Assembly (NCBI RefSeq): GCF_000423705.1
Contig: NZ_KE384082.1
Coordinates: forward strand, 494,843 to 558,842
Source of the DNA: Stappia stellulata DSM 5886
GTDB lineage: Bacteria > Pseudomonadota > Alphaproteobacteria > Rhizobiales > Stappiaceae
Length of the DNA stretch: 64,000 nt
Reading direction: 5' to 3'
Shown here: positions 47,021 to 56,106 of the stretch, in pieces
Layout of the letters: each line of letters starts with the position of its first letter
How positions within the stretch are numbered: position 1 is the first letter of the stretch
Program-made: the position numbers and the translations under genes
The notes under the pieces: model-generated
Told to the model about the DNA's origin: nothing
Databases searched by the model: none
Seen by the model: only the letters and a program-made list of their open reading frames with translations

Positions 47021-49363
47021 ATGCAAGACCGTCTTTTCGAGCAACGCCTAAAAGAGGCCGAAGGCTGGAGCGAGGCGGCTGTGCGCCAGCACCGGCTGTG
47101 CCAGACCGCCTTGACGCGCCATCTCGACCGTATCCAGACGACCTCCGAACAAAACAGCGCTGCGGCCGAGGCCGCGTGGAAGGGACTGTTTGCAAGCCTC
47201 GCCCAGCTGGGCACGCCGGATGCCCTGCTGCAGGCGGGCGCGGACTATGCCACCGACGCCGGCCAGCGGGCGCTCCTCACCCTCGATACCTTGCGCAAGC
47301 GCGGCGACATCTTCATCTCGCATGAGGCGGCCGGCGCGCCCCCGGTACTCGTCTACGACTATGAAACGGTGATGGACGGCACCGACCTTCCCCGTCCCTG
47401 CAACTACATGCTCTTGAAGATCGCGCCTCCCGCCGGTGTCGAGGTGTTCGACTGGAAGCGTCCCTATGTGATCATCGATCCACGCGCCGGCCACGGACCG
47501 GGGATCGGCGGTTTCAAGCCCGACAGCCAGGTCGGCGTGGCACTCAAGGACGGCCATCCGGTGTATTTCGTGGCCTTCCGCCCGATGCCGGAACCCGGGC
47601 AGACGCTGGCGGATGTCACCGATGCGGAGGCCGAATTCCTGCGCGAGGTGCATCGGCGTCATCCCGAATCCCCGCGTCCCGTCGTCGTCGGCAACTGCCA
47701 GGGCGGCTGGGCCGCGGCCATCCTCGCGGCCACCAACCCGGACCTGACAGGCCCGATCGTGCTGAACGGCGCGCCAATGGCCTATTGGTCCGGGCGTCTC
47801 GGCCAGGATCCGATGCGCTACAGCGGCGGAATTCTCGGCGGTGTCCTGCCCGCGCTCATCTCCTCCGACCTCGGAAACGGCGTCTTCGACGGCGCGGACC
47901 TGGTGATGAACTTCGAGACCCTCAATCCCGGGCGCACCTGGTTTCGCAAATACTACGACCTCTTCGCCACCATCGACGACGGCGACACCCGCTTTCTGGA
48001 GTTCGAGAAATGGTGGGGCGGCTTCTACCTGATGAACGAGCCCGAAATCCGCTGGATCGTGGAAAACCTGTTTGTCGGCAACAAGCTGTCGCGCAACGAA
48101 GCCCGCATGGAGACAGGCCGTCCGATCGATCCGAAGGCGATCCGCGCGCCGATCATCGTCTTCGCCTCCCATGGCGACAACATCACGCCGCCGCAACAGG
48201 CGCTGAACTGGATCGTCGACACCTATTCCGACGAACGCGAGATCGAGATCCGCGGCCAGCGCATCATCTACATGGTGCACGAGCAGGTCGGCCATCTGGG
48301 GATCTTCGTCTCCTCGTCCGTCGCCCGGCGCGAACACACGCAGATGGCCTCGACGCTGAAGACCATCGAGGCTCTCCCGCCCGGCCTCTACGAGATGACG
48401 ATCGAGGATATCGTCGGCAAGGGACATGAGAAACGCTTCACGGTCTCCTTCCACAAGCGCCGGTTTTCCGACATCGAGGCCGTCGGCAACGACGACCGCG
48501 ACGAGGAGTTCGCCTTCGCCGCCGTCGCGCGCCTGTCGGAAAACATCGCCGAAGCCTATGACACGACGCTGCGGCCGCTCGTCCAGGCGGGCGTGACGGC
48601 ACAATCGGCCGAGGTCACGCGCGCGCTGCATCCCTTGCGTCTGCAGCGGCGCCTGCTCGCCTCCGCCAACCCGCTGATGGCGGGCTCGCGCACGGCGGCC
48701 GATCATGTCCGCGCGAACCGCCGCGTCGCGGATCCCGACAACCCCTTCATCACGCTCGAACGGTTGTGGGCCAACACGGTCGAGGAAAGCTGGAACCTCG
48801 TGCGCGACATGCGCGCCATGGCCACGGAAATGACCTTCCTCTCGCTCTATGCCAGTCCGCTCGCCGCCTGGTTCGGCGCACCCCATGCCAAGAAACGCGC
48901 CCACAAGCCGCAAACCGACCTGCGCAACCTGCGCGAGGTGCTCGCCGCGCTCGACCACACCGAAACCGGCGGCTATGCCGAGGCGGTGGTGCGCATGCTG
49001 GTGCTGATGGCGGACAGTCGCGGAACCGTGCGCAGCGACCGCCTGCAACGCTCTGCGGAAGTCTTGTCCAGCCATGCCCCCTTCGAGGCAATGGATCCCG
49101 CCGCCCGCGCCCGGCTGATCCACGAACAGACCCTGATCGCCCATTTCGAACCGGACCGCGGTCTGCTCGCCCTGCCCCTGCTGCTGACAGAGAAAGACGA
49201 GCGGATCACGGCCCTCGAAACGGTCGAATACATCGTCGGCTCGCCGCAGGAAATGGAGCGGGGCACCCGGGAGTTGCTTGCGCGCATGCACGCGATCCTG
49301 GAAACGCCCACCCGCGAGACGAAAGCGCCTGCGAAGACGGGAAAGCGAAACCCGGCCGCGTGA
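47021..49363 (+). CDS. DUF3141 protein, PhaC-like alpha/beta hydrolase
   Basis: A 780-residue DUF3141 protein. A coiled-coil-like start (1-60) precedes an alpha/beta-hydrolase core with a PhaC-style lipase box [11 protein letters not shown] (cysteine nucleophile near residue 228), a candidate aspartate in [13 protein letters not shown] and a histidine in [10 protein letters not shown]. These fit poly(3-hydroxyalkanoate) synthase-type catalysis, but family members have no settled function. The C-terminal 250 residues are helical. The spacing to fabI suggests one operon. Confidence 0.85.
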   Translation: MQDRLFEQRLKEAEGWSEAAVRQHRLCQTALTRHLDRIQTTSEQNSAAAEAAWKGLFASLAQLGTPDALLQAGADYATDAGQRALLTLDTLRKRGDIFISHEAAGAPPVLVYDYETVMDGTDLPRPCNYMLLKIAPPAGVEVFDWKRPYVIIDPRAGHGPGIGGFKPDSQVGVALKDGHPVYFVAFRPMPEPGQTLADVTDAEAEFLREVHRRHPESPRPVVVGNCQGGWAAAILAATNPDLTGPIVLNGAPMAYWSGRLGQDPMRYSGGILGGVLPALISSDLGNGVFDGADLVMNFETLNPGRTWFRKYYDLFATIDDGDTRFLEFEKWWGGFYLMNEPEIRWIVENLFVGNKLSRNEARMETGRPIDPKAIRAPIIVFASHGDNITPPQQALNWIVDTYSDEREIEIRGQRIIYMVHEQVGHLGIFVSSSVARREHTQMASTLKTIEALPPGLYEMTIEDIVGKGHEKRFTVSFHKRRFSDIEAVGNDDRDEEFAFAAVARLSENIAEAYDTTLRPLVQAGVTAQSAEVTRALHPLRLQRRLLASANPLMAGSRTAADHVRANRRVADPDNPFITLERLWANTVEESWNLVRDMRAMATEMTFLSLYASPLAAWFGAPHAKKRAHKPQTDLRNLREVLAALDHTETGGYAEAVVRMLVLMADSRGTVRSDRLQRSAEVLSSHAPFEAMDPAARARLIHEQTLIAHFEPDRGLLALPLLLTEKDERITALETVEYIVGSPQEMERGTRELLARMHAILETPTRETKAPAKTGKRNPAA

Positions 49364-49488
49364 TTTTTCCGGGATCGAACGGGCAGGAGATCTGGCCTAT
49401 TCGATCCGCCATCCCATGTTCCTTCTTGCAGGCCCGTCGGGCAGAGAACCCGTCGGCCTGTCCCACCTCCAGAAGAAGGCGCGAACAG

Positions 49489-50409
49489 ATGGACGATCTC
49501 GGCACGCATTCGCCCGGCCCGCGACAGCGCAAGACCGCGCGGGATTTCCCGCAGGAATTGCTCGAACTCTACGATTTCTATGCCCATGGTATCATCGACC
49601 GGCGCGCCTTCCTCGACCGGGCCGCGAAATTCGCGGTCGGCGGCATCACGGCGACGGCACTGCTCAGCCAGTTGTCGCCCGACTATGCGCTGGCCGAACA
49701 GGTGGCGCCCGACGACAGCTCCATCGAGACAAGCCGCATCACCTATCCCTCGCCCGACGGCCATGGCGAGGTGAACGGTTATCTGGTCCGTCCAGCCGGC
49801 GCGACGGAGAAGCTGCCGGCGGTGCTCGTGATCCACGAGAACCGCGGCCTCAATCCCTATATCGAGGATGTCGCGCGGCGCATGGCCAAGGCCGGCTTCA
49901 TGGCGCTCGCCCCCGACGGGCTGACCTCGGTCGGCGGCTACCCCGGCTCCGACGACAGGGGCCGCGAGTTGCAGCGCACCGTCGACGGCACCAAGCTGAT
50001 GAACGACTTCTTCGCGGGCTTTGAGTATCTGCTGGCGCGCGAGGACGGAACCGGAAAGGTCGGGGCCGTCGGCTTCTGTTACGGCGGCGGCGTCGTCAAT
50101 GCGATTGCGGTCGCCTATCCCGAGCTTGCCGCCGGCGTGCCCTTCTACGGCCGCCAGCCGGCCTCGGAGGATGTCGCCGCGATCGAGGCCCCGCTCTTGC
50201 TGCAATACGCTGGGCTCGACGAGCGCATCAACGCGGGGTGGCCGGACTATGAGGCTGCGCTGAAGGCGGCCGACAAGACCTATACCGCGCACATCTATCC
50301 GGATGTAAACCACGGTTTCCACAACGACACGACGCCGCGCTATGACGCGGAAGCCGCCAGGCTTGCGGAGGCGCGCACCGTCGCCTTCTTCCAGGAACAC
50401 CTGGGCTGA
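49489..50409 (+). CDS. Tat-exported dienelactone hydrolase-like protein
   Basis: A 306-residue alpha/beta hydrolase. The N-terminus has an RR-x-F-L twin-arginine motif ([17 protein letters not shown]) and a hydrophobic stretch, so export to the periplasm is likely. The dienelactone-hydrolase elements are [10 protein letters not shown], nucleophile [19 protein letters not shown] and VNHGFHNDT (Cys-Asp-His). Periplasmic substrate unknown. ATG 49489 follows GAAGG. It ends 42 bases before the convergent large gene, with a GC-rich hairpin in between. Confidence 0.85.
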   Translation: MDDLGTHSPGPRQRKTARDFPQELLELYDFYAHGIIDRRAFLDRAAKFAVGGITATALLSQLSPDYALAEQVAPDDSSIETSRITYPSPDGHGEVNGYLVRPAGATEKLPAVLVIHENRGLNPYIEDVARRMAKAGFMALAPDGLTSVGGYPGSDDRGRELQRTVDGTKLMNDFFAGFEYLLAREDGTGKVGAVGFCYGGGVVNAIAVAYPELAAGVPFYGRQPASEDVAAIEAPLLLQYAGLDERINAGWPDYEAALKAADKTYTAHIYPDVNHGFHNDTTPRYDAEAARLAEARTVAFFQEHLG

Positions 50410-50415
50410 TCCCCG

Positions 50416-50444
50416 GGCGGCCGGGCGAGGTCCGCCTGGCCGCC
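50416..50444. terminator. GC-rich hairpin between convergent genes
   Basis: GGCGGCC-G-GGCG (50416-50427) pairs with CGCC-T-GGCCGCC (50433-50444) in a 12-pair stem (one G-T) with a five-base loop. No T-run follows on either strand, so it is a possible bidirectional terminator only. Confidence 0.5.
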
Positions 50445-50451
50445 ATGTCCG

Positions 50452-53400
50452 TCACCCCTCGATGAAGCGGCTTTCGTCCATCTGCCCGACCTCGACCAGT
50501 TCGGCAATGGCCACCCCGGCCGAGCCAAGATAGCCGACGACCTGCAGCACCCCGCCGATGAGAGCGGGAATGAAATAGGTCTTGTCCTGCACGTCGGGGA
50601 TGAAGAGGATCCGCCCGATCTGGCCGGGAATGATGTTCGTCAGCGCGCGGGACAGGCCAAGCTTGGCGAGTGTGTCCTTGTTTTGGCTGTCGTTGTAGTT
50701 CCACGCCACCATGATCATGTTGGCGACCCCCCACAGGCACAGCGTCAGCTCTCCGGTGTAGACGCGCGGCCGTCCGCCCGGCACAAGCGCAAGGACAAAC
50801 AACCCGCGCGTCGGACCGCAGATAAGCTGGGTGATCCAGATCGTGCCGCCGAAGCCGGGATCTCCCGCCGGACAGCTCGGTCCGGGCGACCCGGGCCGGA
50901 TCAGCCAGGGCATGGTGGCGAAGGTCGTCGTGTAGCGCAGGAGTACGGCGGCAAGGCCGGCAAGCGACTTGCCCTTCGGTTTCCAGCTTCCGACATAGTC
51001 CTTGATGTTGGTCGGCAGTTTCGACGGCTGGTCCGGAGAGACCGCTGCCGTTGCGCTCAGGAAGCCGGTCAGATTGTCGGTGAAGAGCCGCACCCCCATG
51101 GCCCCGGCATAGACGCCGAGCGCGATCTGGGCGACGACCTTTTCCTGACCTGAATCGAAGGCAACGGCCTTTTCCGTCTGAATGCCGAACTTCGACTTCA
51201 GCCAGTCGACGGTGATGTAGTTCTTGTAGGCGTCGAGCGCCGCCTGATCGGGGAAGGGCGCCTTGTTGGTCGCCAGCTTGTAGATCAGCGTCGTGGGAAT
51301 GGCGATCAGATAGGACGCGATCTGGCTGACGCGGATGGACAGCGTCTTGCCGGTGAAGAACTTGTAGAGCTGGGAAACGATCGGGATTTCCCATTCCGCG
51401 AACAAGACATCGCGGAAGGCCTCCACCACGTCCTTGATGAGATCCATCAGCACGGCGATGACGCCCTTGGCCGCATCGAGCGCGAAGAGCGCGACCGCCT
51501 CCATCACCTTGACGATGCCGCTGATCAACAGATTGAGCACCTCGTTCGGATTGTCGCCGATCGCGGTGAAATACTCGATCGCCTCGTTGAAGGCCGCCTT
51601 TCCGTCCCCGAACTGGAAGTTGTCGGCGAGGTCCTCCAGCATCTGCACCAGCCCTTCCAGCGTGGAGGAAAGCGCCGTCTGGGTCATCAGCGAGACCGAG
51701 GTGGTCCCCTTCTCGCTCGCATTGCCGCCGTTTTCCTCATAGGCGTTGGCGAAGAGGTTGTGCTCCAGCTGATAGGCCTGATCGTCGGTCATTTCCTCCT
51801 GCTTGGAGAACTGGTCGTAGGTCGGATTGTCCGCCTTGTTCAGCTCCTGCACGAAACTGTCGACCGTGGCCTTCAGGCTGTCCTTCATCGTGTCGATGCC
51901 GCCGAGGATCATCTGCTTGACGTGTTCGACGCCGTCGACCGTGAAATCGAGCAACACGCGGGTGTTGTGTTCCACCGCCTCCGCCGTGCGCACGAAATCG
52001 CCGATGTTGAACAGGAAGGCGAGCCACTCGAACAGCTGCTTCAGCTTCACCTTCAGCCAGTTCCACACGCCCTGCACGAAGTCGAAGGCCTGTTGCGCGA
52101 ACTCGATGATCGCCTCGAACACCTTGCCGGCGATCTCGAACAGCACCCGCCCGATGCCGTCGACGATCTCGACCACAATCTTGACCAGCCCGTCGACGAC
52201 GAATTTCGCCGCGTTCTTGATGCCGTTCCACACATCCCCCCAGTCGATGCCGAGAAAGCCGCCGAGCTCCGCGCCATCCGCGCTGCTCGCCCGCATCATC
52301 TCCAGGCGCGAGCTCTTCCAGTCGGCGACGTCATCCAGCGTCATGGCCTGATACTGCGGAAACCCGGAGGAGAAATCGATCGCCCAGGTGGTTCCGTTCA
52401 TCGCGGCGAGGTTGAGCTTGGGGCTGAAGGCGCGGGCCGCACGGCCGCGTCCGACGGCGTGATAGGCGACCTTGCTGGCCCTGACCTCCTGCTGGCCGGC
52501 GATCTGCATCGACGACTGGGTGATCTGCTGCAGGCTTTGCGCATATTCGTCGTTGGTGCGGTATTGTGCGGGAAGCAGGTAGGCTCCGGAGGCATCCTTG
52601 GCGTTCTTGATCTCCTCCACCGACAGTGTCGCCAGCTTTTCCTGCAATTGCAGGTTCGGTTCTACCGTGAGCGGCGTGCCGGCAAGCGTCGAGGGGGTCT
52701 CGACATAAAGCGTTGCCGCCGCGAGCGCATTGGCGCGCTGATAGACGACCACCTTGCCGTTCGGCCCCGTTTCCACGCCGACACGGTTGAGCTGGCTGCA
52801 CCGGTAAGAGCGTCCGTCGACAAAGAGCGTCACCAGGAAACTCGCCTGGATCGACACCTTGGCAAAGGGCAGCGGCATGCCGTCGTTGTCGAGCACGACG
52901 AGTTCCAGCGCATGGGTCTGGACCGGCACCATTTCGTTGTCGCTCCGATAGAGCGTGACGTGTTCGTCGAACCACTGCTGCGAGGTCGGAGACTGCCAGA
53001 AACGCGTCAGTTCGCCGCCCGCCGACACCGTATAGGCTTCCGCATAGCCGGCGAGATCGCGACCGACGGTGAAGATCGAGGCTTTGGATCCCGGATCGGT
53101 GGGGATCTCGTTGCCAAGCGGAAACAGCGTGTTCCACACCGGTTCGGCCGAGCGCCCGCTTCCCGGCACCTGTCCGGAGCGCCAAAGCCGTCCGTCGTCG
53201 CCGATGCCGAAGACCTGCAGCAGGCCGTCGAAACAGATAGACGCATAGATCTGCGTCAGCTTCACGCCCTGCCCGGCATCGACATAGATCCAGTCGTCGA
53301 ATTGCTTGAGGGTGCCGGACTGGTACTTTTTCTGCTTCTTGAGCAGCAGCTTGCCGGTGTCCTTCTCCACCGCGAAAATGTTCAGCCGCTGCTCCTGGTC

Positions 53401-54147
53401 GACAACCACATAGAGCGCCGTCGCCTTCTTGGGGCCAAGCACCCTGAGCGGCGTCGCGCGGTTTGCCTGCTCGCAATAAAGAACCTCGTGGTTCTTGCTG
53501 ATCGCCAGAATGGACGACTGCACGACGCTGTTTTCCACCATCGCGATCGAAAGGACCTCCGCCTGGGTGCCCCCCGGACCCATCAGCGGTGCCCAGACGG
53601 GGCCGTTCCAGGTGTTTTCGCCGGGCGTGAAGAAGTTGTTCGCCAGAAGGCCGAAGGACTCGCCCGGCACATCCAGCATCACATTGACGTAGATGTTGCC
53701 GTTGGTCGCACCGCGCACCGCCCGGAATTGCCGGATCGTCTCCGTGGCGTCTTCAGGTTTGGTTTCTTGCTGGAAATAGCTTTCCGTCTCCGGCTTGTAG
53801 GAGGCATAGCGAAGCTGGCCGTTGCCGCCGAGCGAGATGATGTTCGGCGTATCGCTGCTTTCGCTCACCGAGGAATAGAGAAAGAGCTGGCGGCCGGTGA
53901 TCTTCAGATTGGTGTCGTGATAGGGCGCCGCCGCGTCCTCGCCCCGGCGCAGGCGATAGATCTCGTCGTTGGTGCCGATGGTGTAGAGATCGAGATTGCC
54001 CGCGACATTGGGGTAGGTCCGGATGTCCGTGCCGCCAAGCGCGGGCTTCGACAGCTGGAAGGTCTCCATGTACTTCGTGCTCGCGCGCGCCGCCGGGAAT
54101 TCTCCCGCGGACAGTTCAGCGAATGCGGATCTGGGCATGAATGTCAT
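50452..54147 (-). CDS. large toxin-like protein: beta-propeller, amphipathic helices, membrane tail
   Basis: A 1231-residue protein that I cannot assign to a named family. Residues about 40-400 carry repeats such as LDLYTIGTNDEIYRLRR, PNIISLGGNGQLRYASYKPE and LLQVFGIGDDGRLWRSGQVP, typical of tectonin/beta-propeller lectins. A beta-sandwich-like part follows (about 400-520). Residues about 645-760 are a run of amphipathic helices (WGDVWNGIKNAAKFVVDGLV onward), as in membrane-active toxins. Hydrophobic segments lie near 900-1000 and 1080-1231. No signal peptide. AGGAGG stands five bases before ATG 54147. Last gene of the four-gene operon; its start overlaps the previous gene by 32 bases. Confidence 0.65.
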   Translation of the reverse strand: MTFMPRSAFAELSAGEFPAARASTKYMETFQLSKPALGGTDIRTYPNVAGNLDLYTIGTNDEIYRLRRGEDAAAPYHDTNLKITGRQLFLYSSVSESSDTPNIISLGGNGQLRYASYKPETESYFQQETKPEDATETIRQFRAVRGATNGNIYVNVMLDVPGESFGLLANNFFTPGENTWNGPVWAPLMGPGGTQAEVLSIAMVENSVVQSSILAISKNHEVLYCEQANRATPLRVLGPKKATALYVVVDQEQRLNIFAVEKDTGKLLLKKQKKYQSGTLKQFDDWIYVDAGQGVKLTQIYASICFDGLLQVFGIGDDGRLWRSGQVPGSGRSAEPVWNTLFPLGNEIPTDPGSKASIFTVGRDLAGYAEAYTVSAGGELTRFWQSPTSQQWFDEHVTLYRSDNEMVPVQTHALELVVLDNDGMPLPFAKVSIQASFLVTLFVDGRSYRCSQLNRVGVETGPNGKVVVYQRANALAAATLYVETPSTLAGTPLTVEPNLQLQEKLATLSVEEIKNAKDASGAYLLPAQYRTNDEYAQSLQQITQSSMQIAGQQEVRASKVAYHAVGRGRAARAFSPKLNLAAMNGTTWAIDFSSGFPQYQAMTLDDVADWKSSRLEMMRASSADGAELGGFLGIDWGDVWNGIKNAAKFVVDGLVKIVVEIVDGIGRVLFEIAGKVFEAIIEFAQQAFDFVQGVWNWLKVKLKQLFEWLAFLFNIGDFVRTAEAVEHNTRVLLDFTVDGVEHVKQMILGGIDTMKDSLKATVDSFVQELNKADNPTYDQFSKQEEMTDDQAYQLEHNLFANAYEENGGNASEKGTTSVSLMTQTALSSTLEGLVQMLEDLADNFQFGDGKAAFNEAIEYFTAIGDNPNEVLNLLISGIVKVMEAVALFALDAAKGVIAVLMDLIKDVVEAFRDVLFAEWEIPIVSQLYKFFTGKTLSIRVSQIASYLIAIPTTLIYKLATNKAPFPDQAALDAYKNYITVDWLKSKFGIQTEKAVAFDSGQEKVVAQIALGVYAGAMGVRLFTDNLTGFLSATAAVSPDQPSKLPTNIKDYVGSWKPKGKSLAGLAAVLLRYTTTFATMPWLIRPGSPGPSCPAGDPGFGGTIWITQLICGPTRGLFVLALVPGGRPRVYTGELTLCLWGVANMIMVAWNYNDSQNKDTLAKLGLSRALTNIIPGQIGRILFIPDVQDKTYFIPALIGGVLQVVGYLGSAGVAIAELVEVGQMDESRFIEG

Positions 54148-55063
54148 GGGAACCTCCTGAAATCGAAGATGAGGAAAACGGCGTCTGGAATACGTCCGCT
54201 ACGCGATCCCGGCAGCGGCGGGCGACCTGGAGTGCCGGCGAGCGCCACAACGGGCGTCCGTGCGCATTGCAGTAGAGCGGCCGGTCGTCGTCATGCGCAG
54301 CGAAGGTCGCGCGCGGCGCGATCCGCTCCAGCGCGGGGGCAAGCGCGGAAACGCCGGCATCGACCGCCCGCGCCAGCGCCTCGGCCAGTTCGCCGGGATG
54401 GGCATAGAAGGGCGCCAGCATCCGAAGCTCAGACAGGGACGGCGGGCCATCCGGCAGAGCGGCCGCAACACGCCCCAACAGCCTCGCCCCGAAGCCGTCG
54501 GACGCACGCATGTCGACACCGGCAGCTGCGAGACTTGCAAGCACATTGAGATTGACGATCAGGTCGACCGGATTTGCAGGCGCTCGGGCATCGAGCCATG
54601 TTCTGACCAATGGCGGGCGCACGAAGGGCGGATCGCCGCGGCGCGGCGCCTGAACGCCCTGTCCGGCAAAAAGCCCGGACAGGACCGCTGCGGCCTCGCC
54701 CGCCGCTCGCCGGCCGCCGGACACCAGCGCCATCCAGGAGAGCGCGGTGTCGTCTGCATCCGGTGGCAGCTGAATGTCGAGCCTCGCCGTCCCTTCCGGC
54801 GGATAGAAGAAGAACCCCCCGGCCGGCGCCGCGCAGCTTTCGACGAAATCGAGCGCCCGGGCCATCGCCTGGCGCAGCTTCCGTGCCCGCGCTGCATCGA
54901 GACGAACGTCGCGTTCGGCGAGCCCCGAAAGGATCAGCGCCACCTGCGCGGTGACGAAACAGGTCTCGTCCTCCAGCGGACCGTCCGGTCCCTCGACGCA
55001 GGAGGGAAAGGCGCCGGAAGGGGCCTGACGGGCCAGGAGATCCAGGAGCAGCGCATCAGGCAT
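54116..55063 (-). CDS. alpha/alpha-toroid, terpene cyclase/prenyltransferase-like protein
   Basis: A 315-residue protein with paired helices and GxFxx turns (LARQAPSGAFPSC, SCAAPAGGFFFYPPEG) typical of the squalene-cyclase/prenyltransferase repeat. PDADDTALSWMALVSG (residues 101-116) contains DxDD followed by TA, identical to the acid motif of class II terpene cyclases. The protein is only half the length of squalene-hopene cyclase, and QW repeats are not evident, so a cyclase is not proven. ATG 55063 overlaps the previous stop by eight bases; the gene's end overlaps the 1231-residue gene's start by 32 bases. Confidence 0.62.
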   Translation of the reverse strand: MPDALLLDLLARQAPSGAFPSCVEGPDGPLEDETCFVTAQVALILSGLAERDVRLDAARARKLRQAMARALDFVESCAAPAGGFFFYPPEGTARLDIQLPPDADDTALSWMALVSGGRRAAGEAAAVLSGLFAGQGVQAPRRGDPPFVRPPLVRTWLDARAPANPVDLIVNLNVLASLAAAGVDMRASDGFGARLLGRVAAALPDGPPSLSELRMLAPFYAHPGELAEALARAVDAGVSALAPALERIAPRATFAAHDDDRPLYCNAHGRPLWRSPALQVARRCRDRVADVFQTPFSSSSISGGSHDIHAQIRIR

Positions 55064-56102
55064 GACGCGCCTCGCGATCTGCGCCGACGCACAGACCCGC
55101 CTCCGCCGCTGCTCTCGCGCCGGTCGAAGGCGGCGACAGGGCAATCGTCGCGGTCGCATGCATCGGCTGGCCCTGCGCCAGCATCACGCCGACCAGCCCG
55201 TGCTCGGGCACCTGGCCGTTTTCGTCCGGCCGGCTCAAGGCGTCATAGTCTTCCATCGGCCAGCCCCTCTCGCCACCGACCCTGAGAAGGGCGGCACGGG
55301 TGCGCGCGGCCGGTCCGAGCAAGGCGGTGGCATTCGAATACCAGGTGAAGACCGAGGCGCCGCCCGCAGCCTGTAAAGCGACACTGAAGCCCATGTCATA
55401 GGAGGGCAGTTCGAAACGGACCGTGCGTTGTGTCAGGGCGCCGATAAAATCGACGACCTCCTGCCCGCGTTCGGGGCAGGAAAAGCGGCGCATCAGCGTA
55501 TCGAGTTCCGCCGGATACAATCGTGCGCACCGGTAATAAAGCTCCACGCCTCCCGAGGCCGGATCGAGGCCGATCATGGTCAACCGGATTTGCCGGCGCG
55601 GCAGGACCGCCGGTCGGCCGGCCATCTCTTCGTCGAGAGACTGCCAGGCACATCCCTGCGGCACATCGAGATAGAGCTTGTCGCGCATCTCCCCGCCGGC
55701 GACGCGAAGCCCGAGCCAGGCGCCGTAGCGCCCCGCGAAATCGCGCTGCCAATCCGCCACACGCGCCGCAACCGCCGCCTGCGCGGCCGCAAGGGGCCGG
55801 GACAACGCCGCCCGGCACAGGCTTGCGCGCTCCGAGGCCGTGGCGTCGGGACAAGGATCGAGGCTCACCCGCACCCCGGGCGTGGGCCACACCAGCGCGG
55901 CTTCCAGCGGCGCACCGGCCGGCGTAAGCCTGCTCGGCGTCGAGCATGGCGCGGATGGCGCGACCCGCGCCACCTCGTCGATCAGCCGTCCGGCGTCGCT
56001 TGCGATGGGCGACGAGAGGTCGCCCAGCCTTGCAAAGCCGGCGGCGCCCCCCGCGCCGCCATGAGCTGCACCGCCGCCATCCATGGACAGGGCGTCGGAC
56101 AT
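55056..56102 (-). CDS. 348-residue protein of unknown function
   Basis: No family recognised. The N-terminal 50 residues are Gly/Ala-rich. The core has beta-strand-like blocks: DKLYLDVPQGCAW, IRLTMIGLDPASGGVELYYR, TVRFELPSYDMGFSVALQAA and LVGVMLAQGQPMHATATIAL. The strand pair around GLDP...VELYYR loosely recalls ABBA-fold aromatic prenyltransferases, but I regard this as speculation. No signal peptide or membrane helix. It starts four bases after the 786-residue gene stops and overlaps the next gene by eight bases, so it is part of a coupled operon. Confidence 0.6.
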   Translation of the reverse strand: MSDALSMDGGGAAHGGAGGAAGFARLGDLSSPIASDAGRLIDEVARVAPSAPCSTPSRLTPAGAPLEAALVWPTPGVRVSLDPCPDATASERASLCRAALSRPLAAAQAAVAARVADWQRDFAGRYGAWLGLRVAGGEMRDKLYLDVPQGCAWQSLDEEMAGRPAVLPRRQIRLTMIGLDPASGGVELYYRCARLYPAELDTLMRRFSCPERGQEVVDFIGALTQRTVRFELPSYDMGFSVALQAAGGASVFTWYSNATALLGPAARTRAALLRVGGERGWPMEDYDALSRPDENGQVPEHGLVGVMLAQGQPMHATATIALSPPSTGARAAAEAGLCVGADREARHA

Positions 56103-56106
56103 TGCC

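Noticed and set aside
47048-49291. 747-codon minus-strand frame opposite the DUF3141 gene
   Set aside because: Antisense shadow of a recognised gene; no ribosome site or domain.
51760-54549. 929-codon plus-strand frame opposite the 1231-residue gene
   Set aside because: The minus-strand frame has a strong AGGAGG site, propeller repeats and ordinary composition; the plus frame does not.
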